Translations under genes and position numbers: made by a program
Assembly (NCBI RefSeq): GCF_042652925.1
Contig: NZ_JBHSHC010000014.1
Location: forward strand, 160,195 to 224,194
DNA length: 64,000 nucleotides
Origin: Effusibacillus consociatus
GTDB taxonomy: Bacteria; Bacillota; Bacilli; Tumebacillales; Effusibacillaceae
Reading direction: 5' to 3'
In this document: positions 25,081 through 34,124 of the stretch, in pieces
Numbering within the stretch: position 1 is the first letter of the stretch
Layout of the letters: every line of letters starts with the position of its first letter
Notes under the pieces: model-generated
Told to the model about the DNA's origin: nothing
What the model saw: only the letters and a program-made list of their open reading frames with translations
The model's database searches: none

Positions 25081-26220
25081 ATGAAAATCGTCATTGCACC
25101 AGATTCTTTTAAGGGATCCATCAATGCCAGGGAACTTTGCGCTTCGATTAAGGAAGGAGATCTCCGGGTTTTTCCCCAAGCAGGTTTTATTGAGCTGCCT
25201 TTGGCGGACGGCGGGGAGGGTACGATGGAAAATATGGTTACTGCATCCAATGGAACGATTTACAAGGTAAAGGTTACAGGCCCTTATGGACGACCGGTCC
25301 ATGCTGCCTACGGTGTACTAGGAGATGGAAAAACGGTTGTCATTGAGATGGCTCAAGCTTCGGGGCTTCCGCTTGTCATTGAATCGGAGAAAAACCCGCT
25401 GCACGCCACCGGCTACGGAACAGGAGAATTAATTCGGTATGCTCTAGATCAGGGATATCGTCAATTTGTTATCGGGATTGGTGGGAGTGCCACAAACGAT
25501 GTTGGAACGGGTATGCTCAAAGCACTCGGGATGGAGTTTTATGACCGTAACGGTATACCTTTGCCGCAGGGAGGAGGGTTTCTCCGTGATTTATATTCAA
25601 TGGATGATACCCAGTTTGACCCCCGTGTGAAAGAGGCTTCCTTTACTGTGGCTTGTGATGTAACGAATCCGTTATGCGGACCGGAGGGGGCTTCCGCCGT
25701 ATTTGGTCCACAAAAGGGGGCAACCCCAGAGATGGTAAAGCATTTGGATGCATGCTTGAATTACTTTGCGGACATCGTGTTGAAACAAAAGGGTATGGAA
25801 ATACGCAGCATCCCCGGAGTAGGGGCGGCAGGAGGGATGGGATCGGCACTGGTGGCATTTCTCCAAGCTGAGTTAAAACAGGGCATTGAGGTGGTCATGG
25901 AGGCAATGAACGTCCGTCAACACCTTAAGGAAGCTGACTTATTGATCACTGGAGAAGGAAAACTGGATTTTCAGACACTTTCGGGAAAGGGCATTGCTGG
26001 AATCAGTCGACAAGCACGACACTATAATATCCCCGTGATCGCGATATGTGGGGCAATGGATCTCACCGGTGATCAGTTGGATATGCTGCAAGTGACAGCA
26101 GCCTTTTCCATTGTTCCCGGACCTTGTTCACTCGAGCAGGCGTTTGAACATACATCATCCTGGGCAGGAGATCGAACAGAGCAAATCCTCCGTTTATTCC
26201 AGTTTTTTAGAAGCAATTGA
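25081..26220 (+). CDS. Glycerate kinase
   Basis: The 379-residue kinase of the GlxK/GarK family phosphorylates D-glycerate with ATP. It starts MKIVIAPDSFKGSINARE, followed by LPLADGGEGTMENM, the glycine-rich IGIGGSATNDVGTGML and ADLLITGEGKLDFQTLSGKG. Length is normal. The ATG is one base after the stop of the DctM remnant, so translation was coupled; there is no clear independent ribosome site, and the promoter was probably lost with the 5' part of the operon. A terminator follows. Confidence 0.93.
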   Translation: MKIVIAPDSFKGSINARELCASIKEGDLRVFPQAGFIELPLADGGEGTMENMVTASNGTIYKVKVTGPYGRPVHAAYGVLGDGKTVVIEMAQASGLPLVIESEKNPLHATGYGTGELIRYALDQGYRQFVIGIGGSATNDVGTGMLKALGMEFYDRNGIPLPQGGGFLRDLYSMDDTQFDPRVKEASFTVACDVTNPLCGPEGASAVFGPQKGATPEMVKHLDACLNYFADIVLKQKGMEIRSIPGVGAAGGMGSALVAFLQAELKQGIEVVMEAMNVRQHLKEADLLITGEGKLDFQTLSGKGIAGISRQARHYNIPVIAICGAMDLTGDQLDMLQVTAAFSIVPGPCSLEQAFEHTSSWAGDRTEQILRLFQFFRSN

Positions 26221-26289
26221 AGCGGCTGAAGCATATCTGAAAGATAGAGCAGGGAGAGTAAATTGAGAGAAGAGTAAACCACACCTGAC

Positions 26290-26316
26290 ACCTCCGGAAT
26301 AACCGGAGGTTTTTGT
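26290..26316 (+). terminator. Terminator after glycerate kinase
   Basis: ACCTCCGG, AATAA, CCGGAGGT is followed by TTTTTG. Confidence 0.9.
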
Positions 26317-26397
26317 TTGCATGACGGGAATCTGTCACTTTCTTGTAACTGTTTAAAGATGACTTTGTGAAGTATTCGTGTATTTTTCGAAAAATTC

Positions 26398-26426
26398 TTG
26401 ATGTGATAAAATAAATAAACTATGAT
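26398..26426 (+). promoter_or_regulatory. Putative promoter of pyc
   Basis: TTGATG (26398-26403) and TATGAT (26421-26426) have a 17-bp spacer. This implies a leader of about 210 nt before pyc; the leader contains an inverted repeat CTAGACC/GGTCTAG at 26494-26500 and 26539-26545, of no known class. Confidence 0.45.
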
Positions 26427-26643
26427 AGCAAGTAGAATCGACTGTTAAGTATACCCGCAGAGTCATTTTCTGCAAGAAAAGGAGGCCAGAACTCTAGACC
26501 GAGGTTTTGGAACAATTATTTGAATTTACAGATTAAATGGTCTAGCTCAATTACCATACTAACCGGTTGGTTTTCTTACTTAGTTTTCATACTTTAGATA
26601 AAAATACTTATTGTGGATTGAGGGTAGGAAGGAGCGAAATCCA

Positions 26644-29600
26644 GTGACTATGAAGAAATTCGAGAAAATTTTGGTTGCAAATCGCGGGGAAATCGCCATT
26701 CGAATTTTCCGTGCTTGCACCGAACTCGGGATCCGAACAGTGGCTCTTTATTCCGAACAGGATAATACGGCTCTTCACCGCTTTAAGGCGGATGAAGCCT
26801 ATCTTGTTGGTGAAGGCAAAGGTCCTATCGAAGCCTATCTCGATATTGAAGGGATTATTGAAATTGCCAAGCGTAATGATGTCGATGCGATTCATCCGGG
26901 ATATGGATTCCTGTCGGAGAACGACCGCTTTGCTCAACGCTGTGCGGAAGAGGGAATTGTGTTTATTGGACCTCGCGCCGAACAAATTAAAATGTTTGGC
27001 GATAAAGTGGAAGCGCGGAAAATGGCAATTGAAGCACAGATTCCTGTCATTCCTGGTACAGAGGAGCCGATTGGTTCCATGCAGGAGGCGCTCCTGTTCG
27101 CCAAGGAACATGGATACCCTTTGATCATTAAGGCAGCTTCCGGTGGTGGCGGACGAGGAATGCGTGTTGTCCGATCGCCGGAAGAATTGCAAGAGGCTAT
27201 CGAGCGAGCACGATCTGAAGCGAAATCGGCTTTTGGAAATACGGCCGTATACATTGAAAAATACATAGAGAATCCCAAGCATATTGAAGTGCAGATCTTA
27301 GCCGATCAATATGAGGGCATTGTCCATTTATATGAAAGGGATTGCTCCATTCAACGTCGCTATCAAAAAGTAGTGGAAGTGGCTCCAAGCGTTTCTCTTG
27401 ATGCTGCACTGCGTGAACAGATCTGTCAGGCGGCTATTCAACTCATGTCAAAATCGGGTTATCGAAATGCCGGAACGGTGGAATTTCTTGTGACCCCGGA
27501 GAATAAATTTTACTTTATTGAAGTGAATCCGCGCATTCAAGTGGAGCATACCATTACGGAATTAATTACGGGAATCGATATCGTGCAGTCACAAATCCGC
27601 ATTGCAGAAGGGCATTCTCTCGAGGAAGTGGGGATTCCGTCACAGGAATCGATTCAAATTCACGGGTATGCGATTCAATGTCGGGTTACAACGGAAGATC
27701 CTGAAAAAGGATTTACTCCAGATACGGGACGTCTATTAGCTTATCGTTCCGGTGGTGGATTCGGGGTTCGCCTGGATGGAGGAAACGGATATCCGGGAGC
27801 CGTGATTTCTCCCTATTACGATTCGCTCTTGGTGAAAGTCTCCACTTGGGCAACCAGCTATGAGCAAGCCGCGAACAAAATGCTTCGCACCTTAAAGGAA
27901 TTCCGGATTCGAGGGGTAAAAACCAACATTCCGTTCTTGGAAAATGTCGTCCAGCATCCTGATTTTCTTACTGGAAAGTACGACACCTCGTTTATTGACA
28001 ACACGAAAGAGCTGTTTGAATTCCCGAAGAGAAAAGATAGAGGAACGAAACTGCTCACGTATATCGGACAAACGATTGTGAACGGCCATCCGGGTCTGCC
28101 AAAAGGAAAGAAGCCAACTTTTGCCAAGCCCCGGGTTCCGGTCACTTCCGTCAAGCAGGCCTATCCTGAAGGAACCAAGCAGCTTTTGGAACAACAAGGG
28201 CCCAAGGGATTGGTCGAATGGATCAAAGGCCAGCAACGGCTGCTTCTTACCGATACGACCTTCCGGGATGCCCATCAATCCCTTCTGGCTACAAGGGTCC
28301 GGACCTACGATCTGCTGCAAATTTCGGAGGCCACAGGTAAGTTAGCCCCTGATCTGTTTTCTCTGGAAATGTGGGGCGGGGCAACGTTTGACACCAGTAT
28401 GCGTTTCCTCAATGAGGACCCATGGGAAAGATTGCATCTGTTGCGGGAACGGATTCCGAATATTTTGTTCCAAATGCTCTTAAGGGGAGCCAATGCGGTT
28501 GGCTATGCAAATTATCCGGACAATGTGATCTACAAGTTTGTCCAGCTGTCCGCCGACGCGGGAATTGATGTCTTCCGGATTTTTGACAGCTTGAACTGGA
28601 TCGAAGGCATGCGGCTGGCGATTGATGCGGTCGGCCAATCCGGAAAGATTGCGGAAGCCGCCATTTGTTACACGGGGGACATTCTGGATCCGAATCGTCA
28701 AAAATACTCTCTCAAGTATTATGTTGACTTGGCCAAGGAATTGGAAAAAGCGGGCGCCCATATTCTCTGCATCAAGGATATGGCAGGTCTGCTCAAGCCA
28801 TACGCCGCTTATGAATTAATTCGGGCCTTGAAGCAGGAAGTGGGAATCCCAATCCATCTGCACACTCACGACACCAGTGGGAATCAGCTGGCCACCCTCG
28901 TTAAAGCCTATGAAGCCGGGGTGGATATTGTCGACGGCGCTTTGAGCTCGATGTCAGGAATGACTTCACAACCGAGTTTGAACGGACTGGTGGCTGCTCT
29001 TCAGGGAATGGACCGAGAAACCGGCTTGGATCTGAAAAACCTGCAAAAATTATCCGATTACTGGGAAGATGTCCGTCCCTATTATGCCGGATTTGAAAGC
29101 GGCATGAAATCGCCAAGTTCCGAAATCTATATTCATGAAATGCCCGGAGGCCAATATACCAACCTTCACCAACAGGCGAAAGGAGTGGGACTTGGAGATC
29201 GCTGGGAAGAGGTGAAGGAGGCCTACCATACCGTCAACCTGATGTTTGGGGATATTGTAAAAGTCACGCCTTCTTCCAAAGTCGTGGGCGACATGGCTTT
29301 GTTCATGGTGCAGAACAACCTGACCGAGGCGGATGTCTATGAAAAAGGAGATCACCTTGATTTTCCGGAGTCTGTCGTTCAATTCTTCCAGGGTTATCTC
29401 GGACAGCCGCCGGGCGGTTTCCCTGAAGAGCTCCGCCGGATCGTTCTAAAGGGGCGGGATTATTTTACCTGTCGGGCCGGTGAATTGCTCCCTCCTGTTA
29501 ATTTTGACAAAGTGAAACAGGAACTGGAAGAGAAAGTCGGGCGTTCTGTGAATGACTATGACATCATGTCCTATATTATGTATCCGAAAGTTTTCCTGGA

Positions 29601-30090
29601 TAAAGAAAAAATTTCCGGCGAATATGGAGATATTTCGGTGTTGGAGACCCCCACTTTCTTCTATGGACTGCGGCTTGGAGAGGAAATTGCGGTTGACATT
29701 GAACAAGGAAAGACCCTGATCGTCAAGTTAATTTCCGTTGGTGCCCTGACCCCGGATGGAAATCGGACCATCTACTTCGAACTCAACGGTCAGCCCAGGG
29801 AAGTGACCGTACGAGACCTGTCTGCCGAAGTTGCCGTGGAATCACGCCGTAAGGCTGACTCTGCCGATCCCGAACAGATTGGCACTTCCATGCCAGGCAA
29901 AGTACTCAAGGTGATGGTGGAGCCTGGCGATAAGGTCAAAAAAGGAGAATACCTTCTTGTTACCGAAGCGATGAAAATGGAAACAACGGTTCAGGCGCCT
30001 TTTGACGCGGTCGTGAAAGAAATTTTCATCAAATCCGGAGACAGCATCGAGACGGGCGATCTACTGATTCTATTGGAAAAGAAAAAGTAA
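26644..30090 (+). CDS. pyc: Pyruvate carboxylase
   Basis: The 1,148-residue biotin enzyme converts pyruvate, bicarbonate and ATP to oxaloacetate. The biotin carboxylase domain (residues 1-460) begins KILVANRGEIAIRIFRAC and holds the glycine-rich ATP loop KAASGGGGRGMRVV. The carboxyltransferase domain (about 530-1000) has LLLTDTTFRDAHQSLLATR and metal ligands in HLHTHDTSG. The C-terminal carrier domain ends with TEAMKMETT, the biotinylated lysine. The GTG at 26644 is chosen because AAGGAG lies 9 bp upstream; the ATG at 26650 is 15 bp away. Malic enzyme follows. Confidence 0.97.
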   Translation: MTMKKFEKILVANRGEIAIRIFRACTELGIRTVALYSEQDNTALHRFKADEAYLVGEGKGPIEAYLDIEGIIEIAKRNDVDAIHPGYGFLSENDRFAQRCAEEGIVFIGPRAEQIKMFGDKVEARKMAIEAQIPVIPGTEEPIGSMQEALLFAKEHGYPLIIKAASGGGGRGMRVVRSPEELQEAIERARSEAKSAFGNTAVYIEKYIENPKHIEVQILADQYEGIVHLYERDCSIQRRYQKVVEVAPSVSLDAALREQICQAAIQLMSKSGYRNAGTVEFLVTPENKFYFIEVNPRIQVEHTITELITGIDIVQSQIRIAEGHSLEEVGIPSQESIQIHGYAIQCRVTTEDPEKGFTPDTGRLLAYRSGGGFGVRLDGGNGYPGAVISPYYDSLLVKVSTWATSYEQAANKMLRTLKEFRIRGVKTNIPFLENVVQHPDFLTGKYDTSFIDNTKELFEFPKRKDRGTKLLTYIGQTIVNGHPGLPKGKKPTFAKPRVPVTSVKQAYPEGTKQLLEQQGPKGLVEWIKGQQRLLLTDTTFRDAHQSLLATRVRTYDLLQISEATGKLAPDLFSLEMWGGATFDTSMRFLNEDPWERLHLLRERIPNILFQMLLRGANAVGYANYPDNVIYKFVQLSADAGIDVFRIFDSLNWIEGMRLAIDAVGQSGKIAEAAICYTGDILDPNRQKYSLKYYVDLAKELEKAGAHILCIKDMAGLLKPYAAYELIRALKQEVGIPIHLHTHDTSGNQLATLVKAYEAGVDIVDGALSSMSGMTSQPSLNGLVAALQGMDRETGLDLKNLQKLSDYWEDVRPYYAGFESGMKSPSSEIYIHEMPGGQYTNLHQQAKGVGLGDRWEEVKEAYHTVNLMFGDIVKVTPSSKVVGDMALFMVQNNLTEADVYEKGDHLDFPESVVQFFQGYLGQPPGGFPEELRRIVLKGRDYFTCRAGELLPPVNFDKVKQELEEKVGRSVNDYDIMSYIMYPKVFLDKEKISGEYGDISVLETPTFFYGLRLGEEIAVDIEQGKTLIVKLISVGALTPDGNRTIYFELNGQPREVTVRDLSAEVAVESRRKADSADPEQIGTSMPGKVLKVMVEPGDKVKKGEYLLVTEAMKMETTVQAPFDAVVKEIFIKSGDSIETGDLLILLEKKK

Positions 30091-30144
30091 TGGGTACGAG
30101 CGAAAGAAAGAAATCAATAGAATGGGAAAAGGGTGGAGTGGAAC

Positions 30145-31335
30145 ATGTCAAATCTACGGGAAGAAGCATTGCAGCTGCATCAGAAGTATCAGGGGAAACT
30201 GTCGGTAAATACCAAGATGTCGATTGCCAACCAGCGGGATTTAAGTCTTGCCTATTCCCCTGGTGTAGCTGAACCGTGTAAAGAAATTTTCAAGGATCGG
30301 GAAAAAGTCTATGATTACACCATAAAAGGGAATCTTGTCGCTGTGGTGTCGGACGGGACGGCTGTATTGGGTCTCGGGAATATTGGTCCCGAGGCAGCCC
30401 TGCCGGTGATGGAAGGGAAAGCGGCTCTCTTTAAATCTTTTGCCGGGGTGGATGCATTTCCGATCTGCCTCAACACGGATGATGCGGATAAGATCGTTGA
30501 AATGGTGAAGCTGCTCGAACCGACATTCGGGGGGATCAACCTGGAAGACATTGCGGCCCCCAGTTGCTTTTACATCGAAGAAAGATTGAAGGCAGAAATG
30601 AACATTCCGATCTTTCACGATGATCAGCATGGAACGGCCATTGTGACTGTAGCCGGTCTGATCAATGCATTAAAAGTGGTGGGCAAGAGCTTAAGCGAGA
30701 TCCAAGTGGTTGTCAACGGGGCCGGAGCCGCAGGGATTGCCACAACGAAACTCCTTTTGAGTATGGACGTTCAGGATATCATCCTGTGCGATACCAAGGG
30801 AGCGATCTTTGAGGGACGAATCGAGGGAATGAATCGGATGAAGGAAGAGATCGCCAAACAGACAAACAAGAGAAAACGGCAGGGATCTTTAGTCGATGTG
30901 ATCGCAGGTAGCGATGTGTTTATCGGGGTGTCTGTAGCGAAAGCGGTTACGCAGGAAATGGTCAGGTCAATGAACCGTGATCCTATCATTTTTGCTATGG
31001 CCAACCCTGATCCTGAGATTTTACCGGAGGACGCAAAAGCCGCTGGGGCAAAAGTGGTCGGTACGGGGCGTTCCGATTTTCCGAATCAGGTGAATAACGT
31101 ACTCGCCTTTCCAGGGATTTTCAGGGGAGCGCTGGATGTACATGCCACGGATATCAATGAAGAAATGAAACTGGCAGCCGTTTATGCAATTGCCGAGTTG
31201 GTCACACCTGAAGAATTGTCCGAGGATTATGTCATCCCTGCGCCATTTGACAGCAGGGTAGCACCTCAAGTAGCCCGGTCAGTTGCTTTAGCTGCTGTGA
31301 ACAGCGGAGTTGCAAGAAAAATGCTGGTTAGGTAA
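30145..31335 (+). CDS. NAD(P)-dependent malic enzyme
   Basis: The 396-residue bacterial-type malic enzyme decarboxylates malate to pyruvate. It shows SLAYSPGVAEPCKEI, the catalytic-lysine segment VMEGKAALFKSFAGVDA, metal-binding NLEDIAAPSCFYIE and FHDDQHGTAIVT, and the nucleotide loop VVNGAGAAGIATTKLL. There is no phosphotransacetylase tail. The ATG at 30145 has GGGTGGAG upstream. It follows pyc by 54 bp with no terminator between, so the two are probably co-transcribed and set the pyruvate/C4-acid balance. Confidence 0.93.
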   Translation: MSNLREEALQLHQKYQGKLSVNTKMSIANQRDLSLAYSPGVAEPCKEIFKDREKVYDYTIKGNLVAVVSDGTAVLGLGNIGPEAALPVMEGKAALFKSFAGVDAFPICLNTDDADKIVEMVKLLEPTFGGINLEDIAAPSCFYIEERLKAEMNIPIFHDDQHGTAIVTVAGLINALKVVGKSLSEIQVVVNGAGAAGIATTKLLLSMDVQDIILCDTKGAIFEGRIEGMNRMKEEIAKQTNKRKRQGSLVDVIAGSDVFIGVSVAKAVTQEMVRSMNRDPIIFAMANPDPEILPEDAKAAGAKVVGTGRSDFPNQVNNVLAFPGIFRGALDVHATDINEEMKLAAVYAIAELVTPEELSEDYVIPAPFDSRVAPQVARSVALAAVNSGVARKMLVR

Positions 31336-31426
31336 CCATCATCAGAATCAGAAATACGGAATCTCTACCCTCTGCGTAGGCGGGGGAATTGGAGTTGCTT
31401 TGCTGCTGGAACGTGTGTGAATGGAG
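31336..31426. other. Short spacer after malic enzyme
   Basis: No gene is visible between the malic enzyme stop and its terminator. Confidence 0.4.
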
Positions 31427-31450
31427 GGAGCCCGCTTGGGTTCCTTTTTT
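31427..31450 (+). terminator. Terminator after malic enzyme
   Basis: GGAGCCC, GCTT, GGGTTCC is followed by TTTTTT. Confidence 0.8.
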
Positions 31451-31471
31451 ATGTTTCAAAAATAAATAGAA

Positions 31472-31489
31472 CTATTCAATATTGAATAG
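31472..31489 (+). promoter_or_regulatory. Candidate enhancer site upstream of a sigma-54 promoter
   Basis: CTATTCAATATTGAATAG is a perfect 18-bp palindrome about 50 bp upstream of the -24 element. It is a plausible site for a sigma-54 activator of the RocR kind; no activator gene is adjacent. Confidence 0.5.
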
Positions 31490-31539
31490 ATTATAGAGCC
31501 CTACAGGCGGAATCTGGCGTGAACCCTACGTTTTCTGAT

Positions 31540-31555
31540 TGGCACAAAAATTGCT
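31540..31555 (+). promoter_or_regulatory. Sigma-54 (SigL) promoter of the agmatinase gene
   Basis: TGGCAC (31540-31545), five A, then TTGCT (31551-31555) is an exact -24/-12 consensus with correct GG-to-GC spacing. The start of transcription would lie near 31567, leaving a leader of about 110 nt. Confidence 0.8.
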
Positions 31556-31679
31556 TGTTTATTTTTCAGCAATTTCAACAACTATTTTAGAAAGTTACAG
31601 GCAGAGGGGGCCGGTCAATTGCAGCCGGTTTGCCAATCACAGAGGTCGTGCAGAGATTATGCATGTAAGGAGGGCAATC

Positions 31680-32636
31680 ATGACGAAGTACCAACCGAAA
31701 GATTCATTTCAGTCTCCAAGATTTTGCGACCCACGTACGTTTATGCGTTTGCCGTATATTGATCAACTTGATGATCAGATGGATTTTGTCATTGCGGGTA
31801 TTCCATTCGATTCGGGACAATCGTTTCGCACGGGTGCCAGATTCGGACCGTCGGCGATCCGAGATTTCTCGATTCTGTTGCGTCCCTACAATCCTGAGCA
31901 AGACATCAATTTGTTTGAATATGTTTCCGGTGTCGATTATGGGGATCTCCCTGTAGTCCCCGGATATATTGCGGAAACCTATGACAAGATCGTGGAAGGA
32001 TTGTATCCGATCGTTGATAGAGGGATTCTGCCCATAGTGTTGGGAGGGGATCATTCGATCACTTTGGGAGAGCTCCGGGCAATTGCCAAGAAACACGGTC
32101 CGGTCGCAGTAGTGCATTTCGATGCACATTCGGATACATGGGACAGTTACTTTGGTCAAAAATACAACCACGGAACACCGTTTCGCCGGGCGGTGGAAGA
32201 AGGACTGCTTGATGTGTCCCGTTCCATTCAAGTCGGAATGCGTGGAGGGTTGTACGCACCGGAAGACTTGCAGGATGCCCGGGAATTGGGTTTTGAAGTT
32301 TGGACAACCAATCAATTTAAGCAAGTCGGAGTAACAAAAATGCTTAAGGTAATTCGAGAGAGGGTTGGGGAAGGGCCCGTTTTCTTGTCGTTTGATATCG
32401 ATTTCCTCGACCCCGTTTATGCTCCCGGAACCGGTACTCCTGAAGTTGCGGGTGTGAGTATTGACGATGCATTGGCTTTAGTAAGAGGTCTGACCGATTT
32501 GCACTTTGTCGGTTTTGATCTGGTTGAGGTTCTTCCCGCTTATGACAGCGGACAAATTACAGCGGCCGCCGCTTCCAACATCGTATTTGAATTTATTACA
32601 TTGATTGCATTGAAGAAACGACAAAAAGGGAAATGA
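31680..32636 (+). CDS. Agmatinase/ureohydrolase family protein
   Basis: The 318-residue arginase-superfamily enzyme hydrolyses a guanidino compound to urea and an amine. The manganese ligands are in GGDHS, FDAHSDTWD and SFDIDFLDP. Similarity is to agmatinases (SpeB) rather than arginases, but guanidinobutyrase or related substrates cannot be excluded. The ATG at 31680 has TAAGGAGGG upstream; the longer open frame before it is leader. The sigma-54 promoter suggests induction as a nitrogen-catabolism gene. Confidence 0.88.
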   Translation: MTKYQPKDSFQSPRFCDPRTFMRLPYIDQLDDQMDFVIAGIPFDSGQSFRTGARFGPSAIRDFSILLRPYNPEQDINLFEYVSGVDYGDLPVVPGYIAETYDKIVEGLYPIVDRGILPIVLGGDHSITLGELRAIAKKHGPVAVVHFDAHSDTWDSYFGQKYNHGTPFRRAVEEGLLDVSRSIQVGMRGGLYAPEDLQDARELGFEVWTTNQFKQVGVTKMLKVIRERVGEGPVFLSFDIDFLDPVYAPGTGTPEVAGVSIDDALALVRGLTDLHFVGFDLVEVLPAYDSGQITAAAASNIVFEFITLIALKKRQKGK

Positions 32637-32664
32637 ATTCATCATAAAAAGAATATTCTGGAAC

Positions 32665-32889
32665 CTAGGTACCGGAAGTCAAGGTATCATCCATTAAATC
32701 GGAATCAATCGTGTTGGTACTGCTAATGAAGTTATTTTGCACCGAGAAATCCCCGTTTGCGCCGCCGCCGGAACCGGAATACGATTTGGTAGCCGTCTTG
32801 GGTGCAACAAATAATGTATCGCCGAAGAGGATGGTCGCTCCCGTCGCAACGCTGTTGATTTTAATTGGGCCAGCTATAAATGACGGCAT
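32665..32889 (-). CDS. Spore germination protein, GerPA/GerPF family
   Basis: The 74-residue protein starts MPSFIAGPIKINSVATGATI and has the glycine-rich KSYSGSGGGANGDF and the TNTIDSDLMDD tail seen in GerPF. These small coat-associated proteins help nutrient germinants pass the spore coat. RBS GAGGAG. In other spore formers GerPF sits in a six-gene operon; here it is alone. Upstream on its strand is a CATACCCTA box of mother-cell type. Confidence 0.85.
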   Translation of the reverse strand: MPSFIAGPIKINSVATGATILFGDTLFVAPKTATKSYSGSGGGANGDFSVQNNFISSTNTIDSDLMDDTLTSGT

Positions 32890-32925
32890 TGTAAATCCGC
32901 TCCTCAGTGTTTGCTTCCATGTTGA

Positions 32926-32934
32926 TAGGGTATG
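32926..32934 (-). promoter_or_regulatory. SigE/SigK-type -10 box before the gerPF-like gene
   Basis: On the minus strand CATACCCTA fits the CATANNNTA pattern of mother-cell sigma factors. The -35 region is not distinctive. Confidence 0.4.
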
Positions 32935-33033
32935 TTAGTCTATAGTCATCAGTTCTGGGCACCCGCCCAAAAGACCGAACTTGGTATCAATCCCGCCCAT
33001 AAATGACACCCTACCTCACAGGGGGGTGACTTC

Positions 33034-33243
33034 ATGGCCAATCGCCAGGTTCTGAATCCGAACGCAGGCCGTGCGTTGGATCGCCTCAAATATGAGGTTG
33101 CATCCGAATTGGGGCTTGATGACGACATTCAGCAAAGAGGGTGGGAGAACATGACCACCCGTGAAGTCGGCAAAATCGGCGGGAACATGGTCCGCAAGAT
33201 GATCAGTTTTGCAGAAGCGGAGATGGCGAAGCGGTCGAAGTAA
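33034..33243 (+). CDS. Alpha/beta-type small acid-soluble spore protein
   Basis: The 69-residue DNA-binding SASP protects the spore chromosome. ALDRLKYEVASELGL carries the Gpr cleavage region and TTREVGKIGGNMVRKMI the conserved glycine-rich DNA-binding turn. Length is typical. RBS GGGGGG. Gpr, its protease, is encoded at 40237. A terminator follows. Confidence 0.93.
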   Translation: MANRQVLNPNAGRALDRLKYEVASELGLDDDIQQRGWENMTTREVGKIGGNMVRKMISFAEAEMAKRSK

Positions 33244-33252
33244 CGTCCCTTG

Positions 33253-33298
33253 CCGGTCACCTGCGGGATCTGCGTGTCCCGCCGGGTGGCCGGTTTAT
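33253..33298 (+). terminator. Terminator after the SASP gene
   Basis: CCGGTCACC and GCGGG pair with CCCGC and GGTGGCCGG, followed by TTTATTTTC. Confidence 0.7.
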
Positions 33299-33378
33299 TT
33301 TCTTGTGATTGCATAAGACATGTGTTCCCTTCCAATTCTAAATGGAAGAGAAGCGCAAGGCATAAAGGAGGTACCTAC

Positions 33379-33885
33379 GTGTACGAAACATTCGTAAAGC
33401 ATTTTATTGATATTATGGACGAACGGGCGCCGGTGACTTTGGTTCGCAACCGGATCGATATGCCTCTGGGTGCAGTGGAGGGTGACCAAAGTACCTTGAT
33501 TCACACAAGACTTGATTTGCTTGATGACACCAGTCCTTACGCGGATGTTGTGCTTACACCGAATGGTTCCGGCTGCTACCTGGATTACATTGCTCATATC
33601 CCGGCGAATGACCAAATAACGGATGAAGAGTTTATGAATCAGGTTCATCAGGCAGGTGAAGTGGATTCGGTGTCCGTTCTGCAATCGATTGACGGGCGCC
33701 ACGAAGCGACTTATGTAGTAACGGGACATATGGAAATAGACTTTGCAAAAGACGATCAGAATTCCAATTCGGTGACACATGATATTTCTGAAAAGATCGT
33801 GGCAATAATGAAAGCAGGCGGTTTTCAGCCTATCTTCTCCGAAGAGCAGGGTGGAGAAGATCTCGTGACATGGAGTCAGGAATAA
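33379..33885 (+). CDS. Hypothetical protein, first gene of a four-gene operon
   Basis: I do not recognise this 168-residue acidic, soluble protein. It has no signal peptide or membrane helix and no cluster of cysteines; it contains segments such as VTLVRNRIDMPLGAVEGD, GSGCYLDYIAHIP and VVTGHMEIDF that suggest a mixed alpha/beta fold. The GTG at 33379 has a perfect AAAGGAGG site; the longer open frame upstream would overlap the SASP terminator. Its stop overlaps the next start (TAATG), so the genes are coupled. Neighbouring spore genes suggest, but do not prove, a sporulation role. Confidence 0.75.
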   Translation: MYETFVKHFIDIMDERAPVTLVRNRIDMPLGAVEGDQSTLIHTRLDLLDDTSPYADVVLTPNGSGCYLDYIAHIPANDQITDEEFMNQVHQAGEVDSVSVLQSIDGRHEATYVVTGHMEIDFAKDDQNSNSVTHDISEKIVAIMKAGGFQPIFSEEQGGEDLVTWSQE

Positions 33886-34124
33886 TGATGGATGACAAAT
33901 TGCCGCCGGAATGGGATTGGGAGCCTGAAAAACTGACTCTTTCACAAATGCTGCGGCGTGATTTATTCCCCCGGTGGGAATGGATCATACGAGCCGATCC
34001 TGATCCGATTCAACAGGAAAATCAAATGTTGGCCGAAATGGTGCAAACGGGGAAGCTGCCCGAGATTCACACGGAGAAACAACCGACTGACATTTCGGAT
34101 ACGGAGGATGGGGGAAAGAGTTAA
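33885..34124 (+). CDS. Hypothetical protein, second gene of the operon
   Basis: This is an unrecognised 79-residue protein, acidic with many Glu, Asp and Pro residues and a Trp-rich start (LPPEWDWEPEKL, FPRWEWIIRADPDP). No membrane segment is present. The ATG at 33885 overlaps the preceding stop codon, and its own stop overlaps the next ATG in the same way, so translation is coupled along the operon. Confidence 0.65.
   Translation: MMDDKLPPEWDWEPEKLTLSQMLRRDLFPRWEWIIRADPDPIQQENQMLAEMVQTGKLPEIHTEKQPTDISDTEDGGKS

Noticed and set aside
31539..31679. N-terminal extension of the agmatinase
   Set aside because: The region contains the sigma-54 promoter and leader; the ATG at 31680 has a strong ribosome site and gives the normal length.
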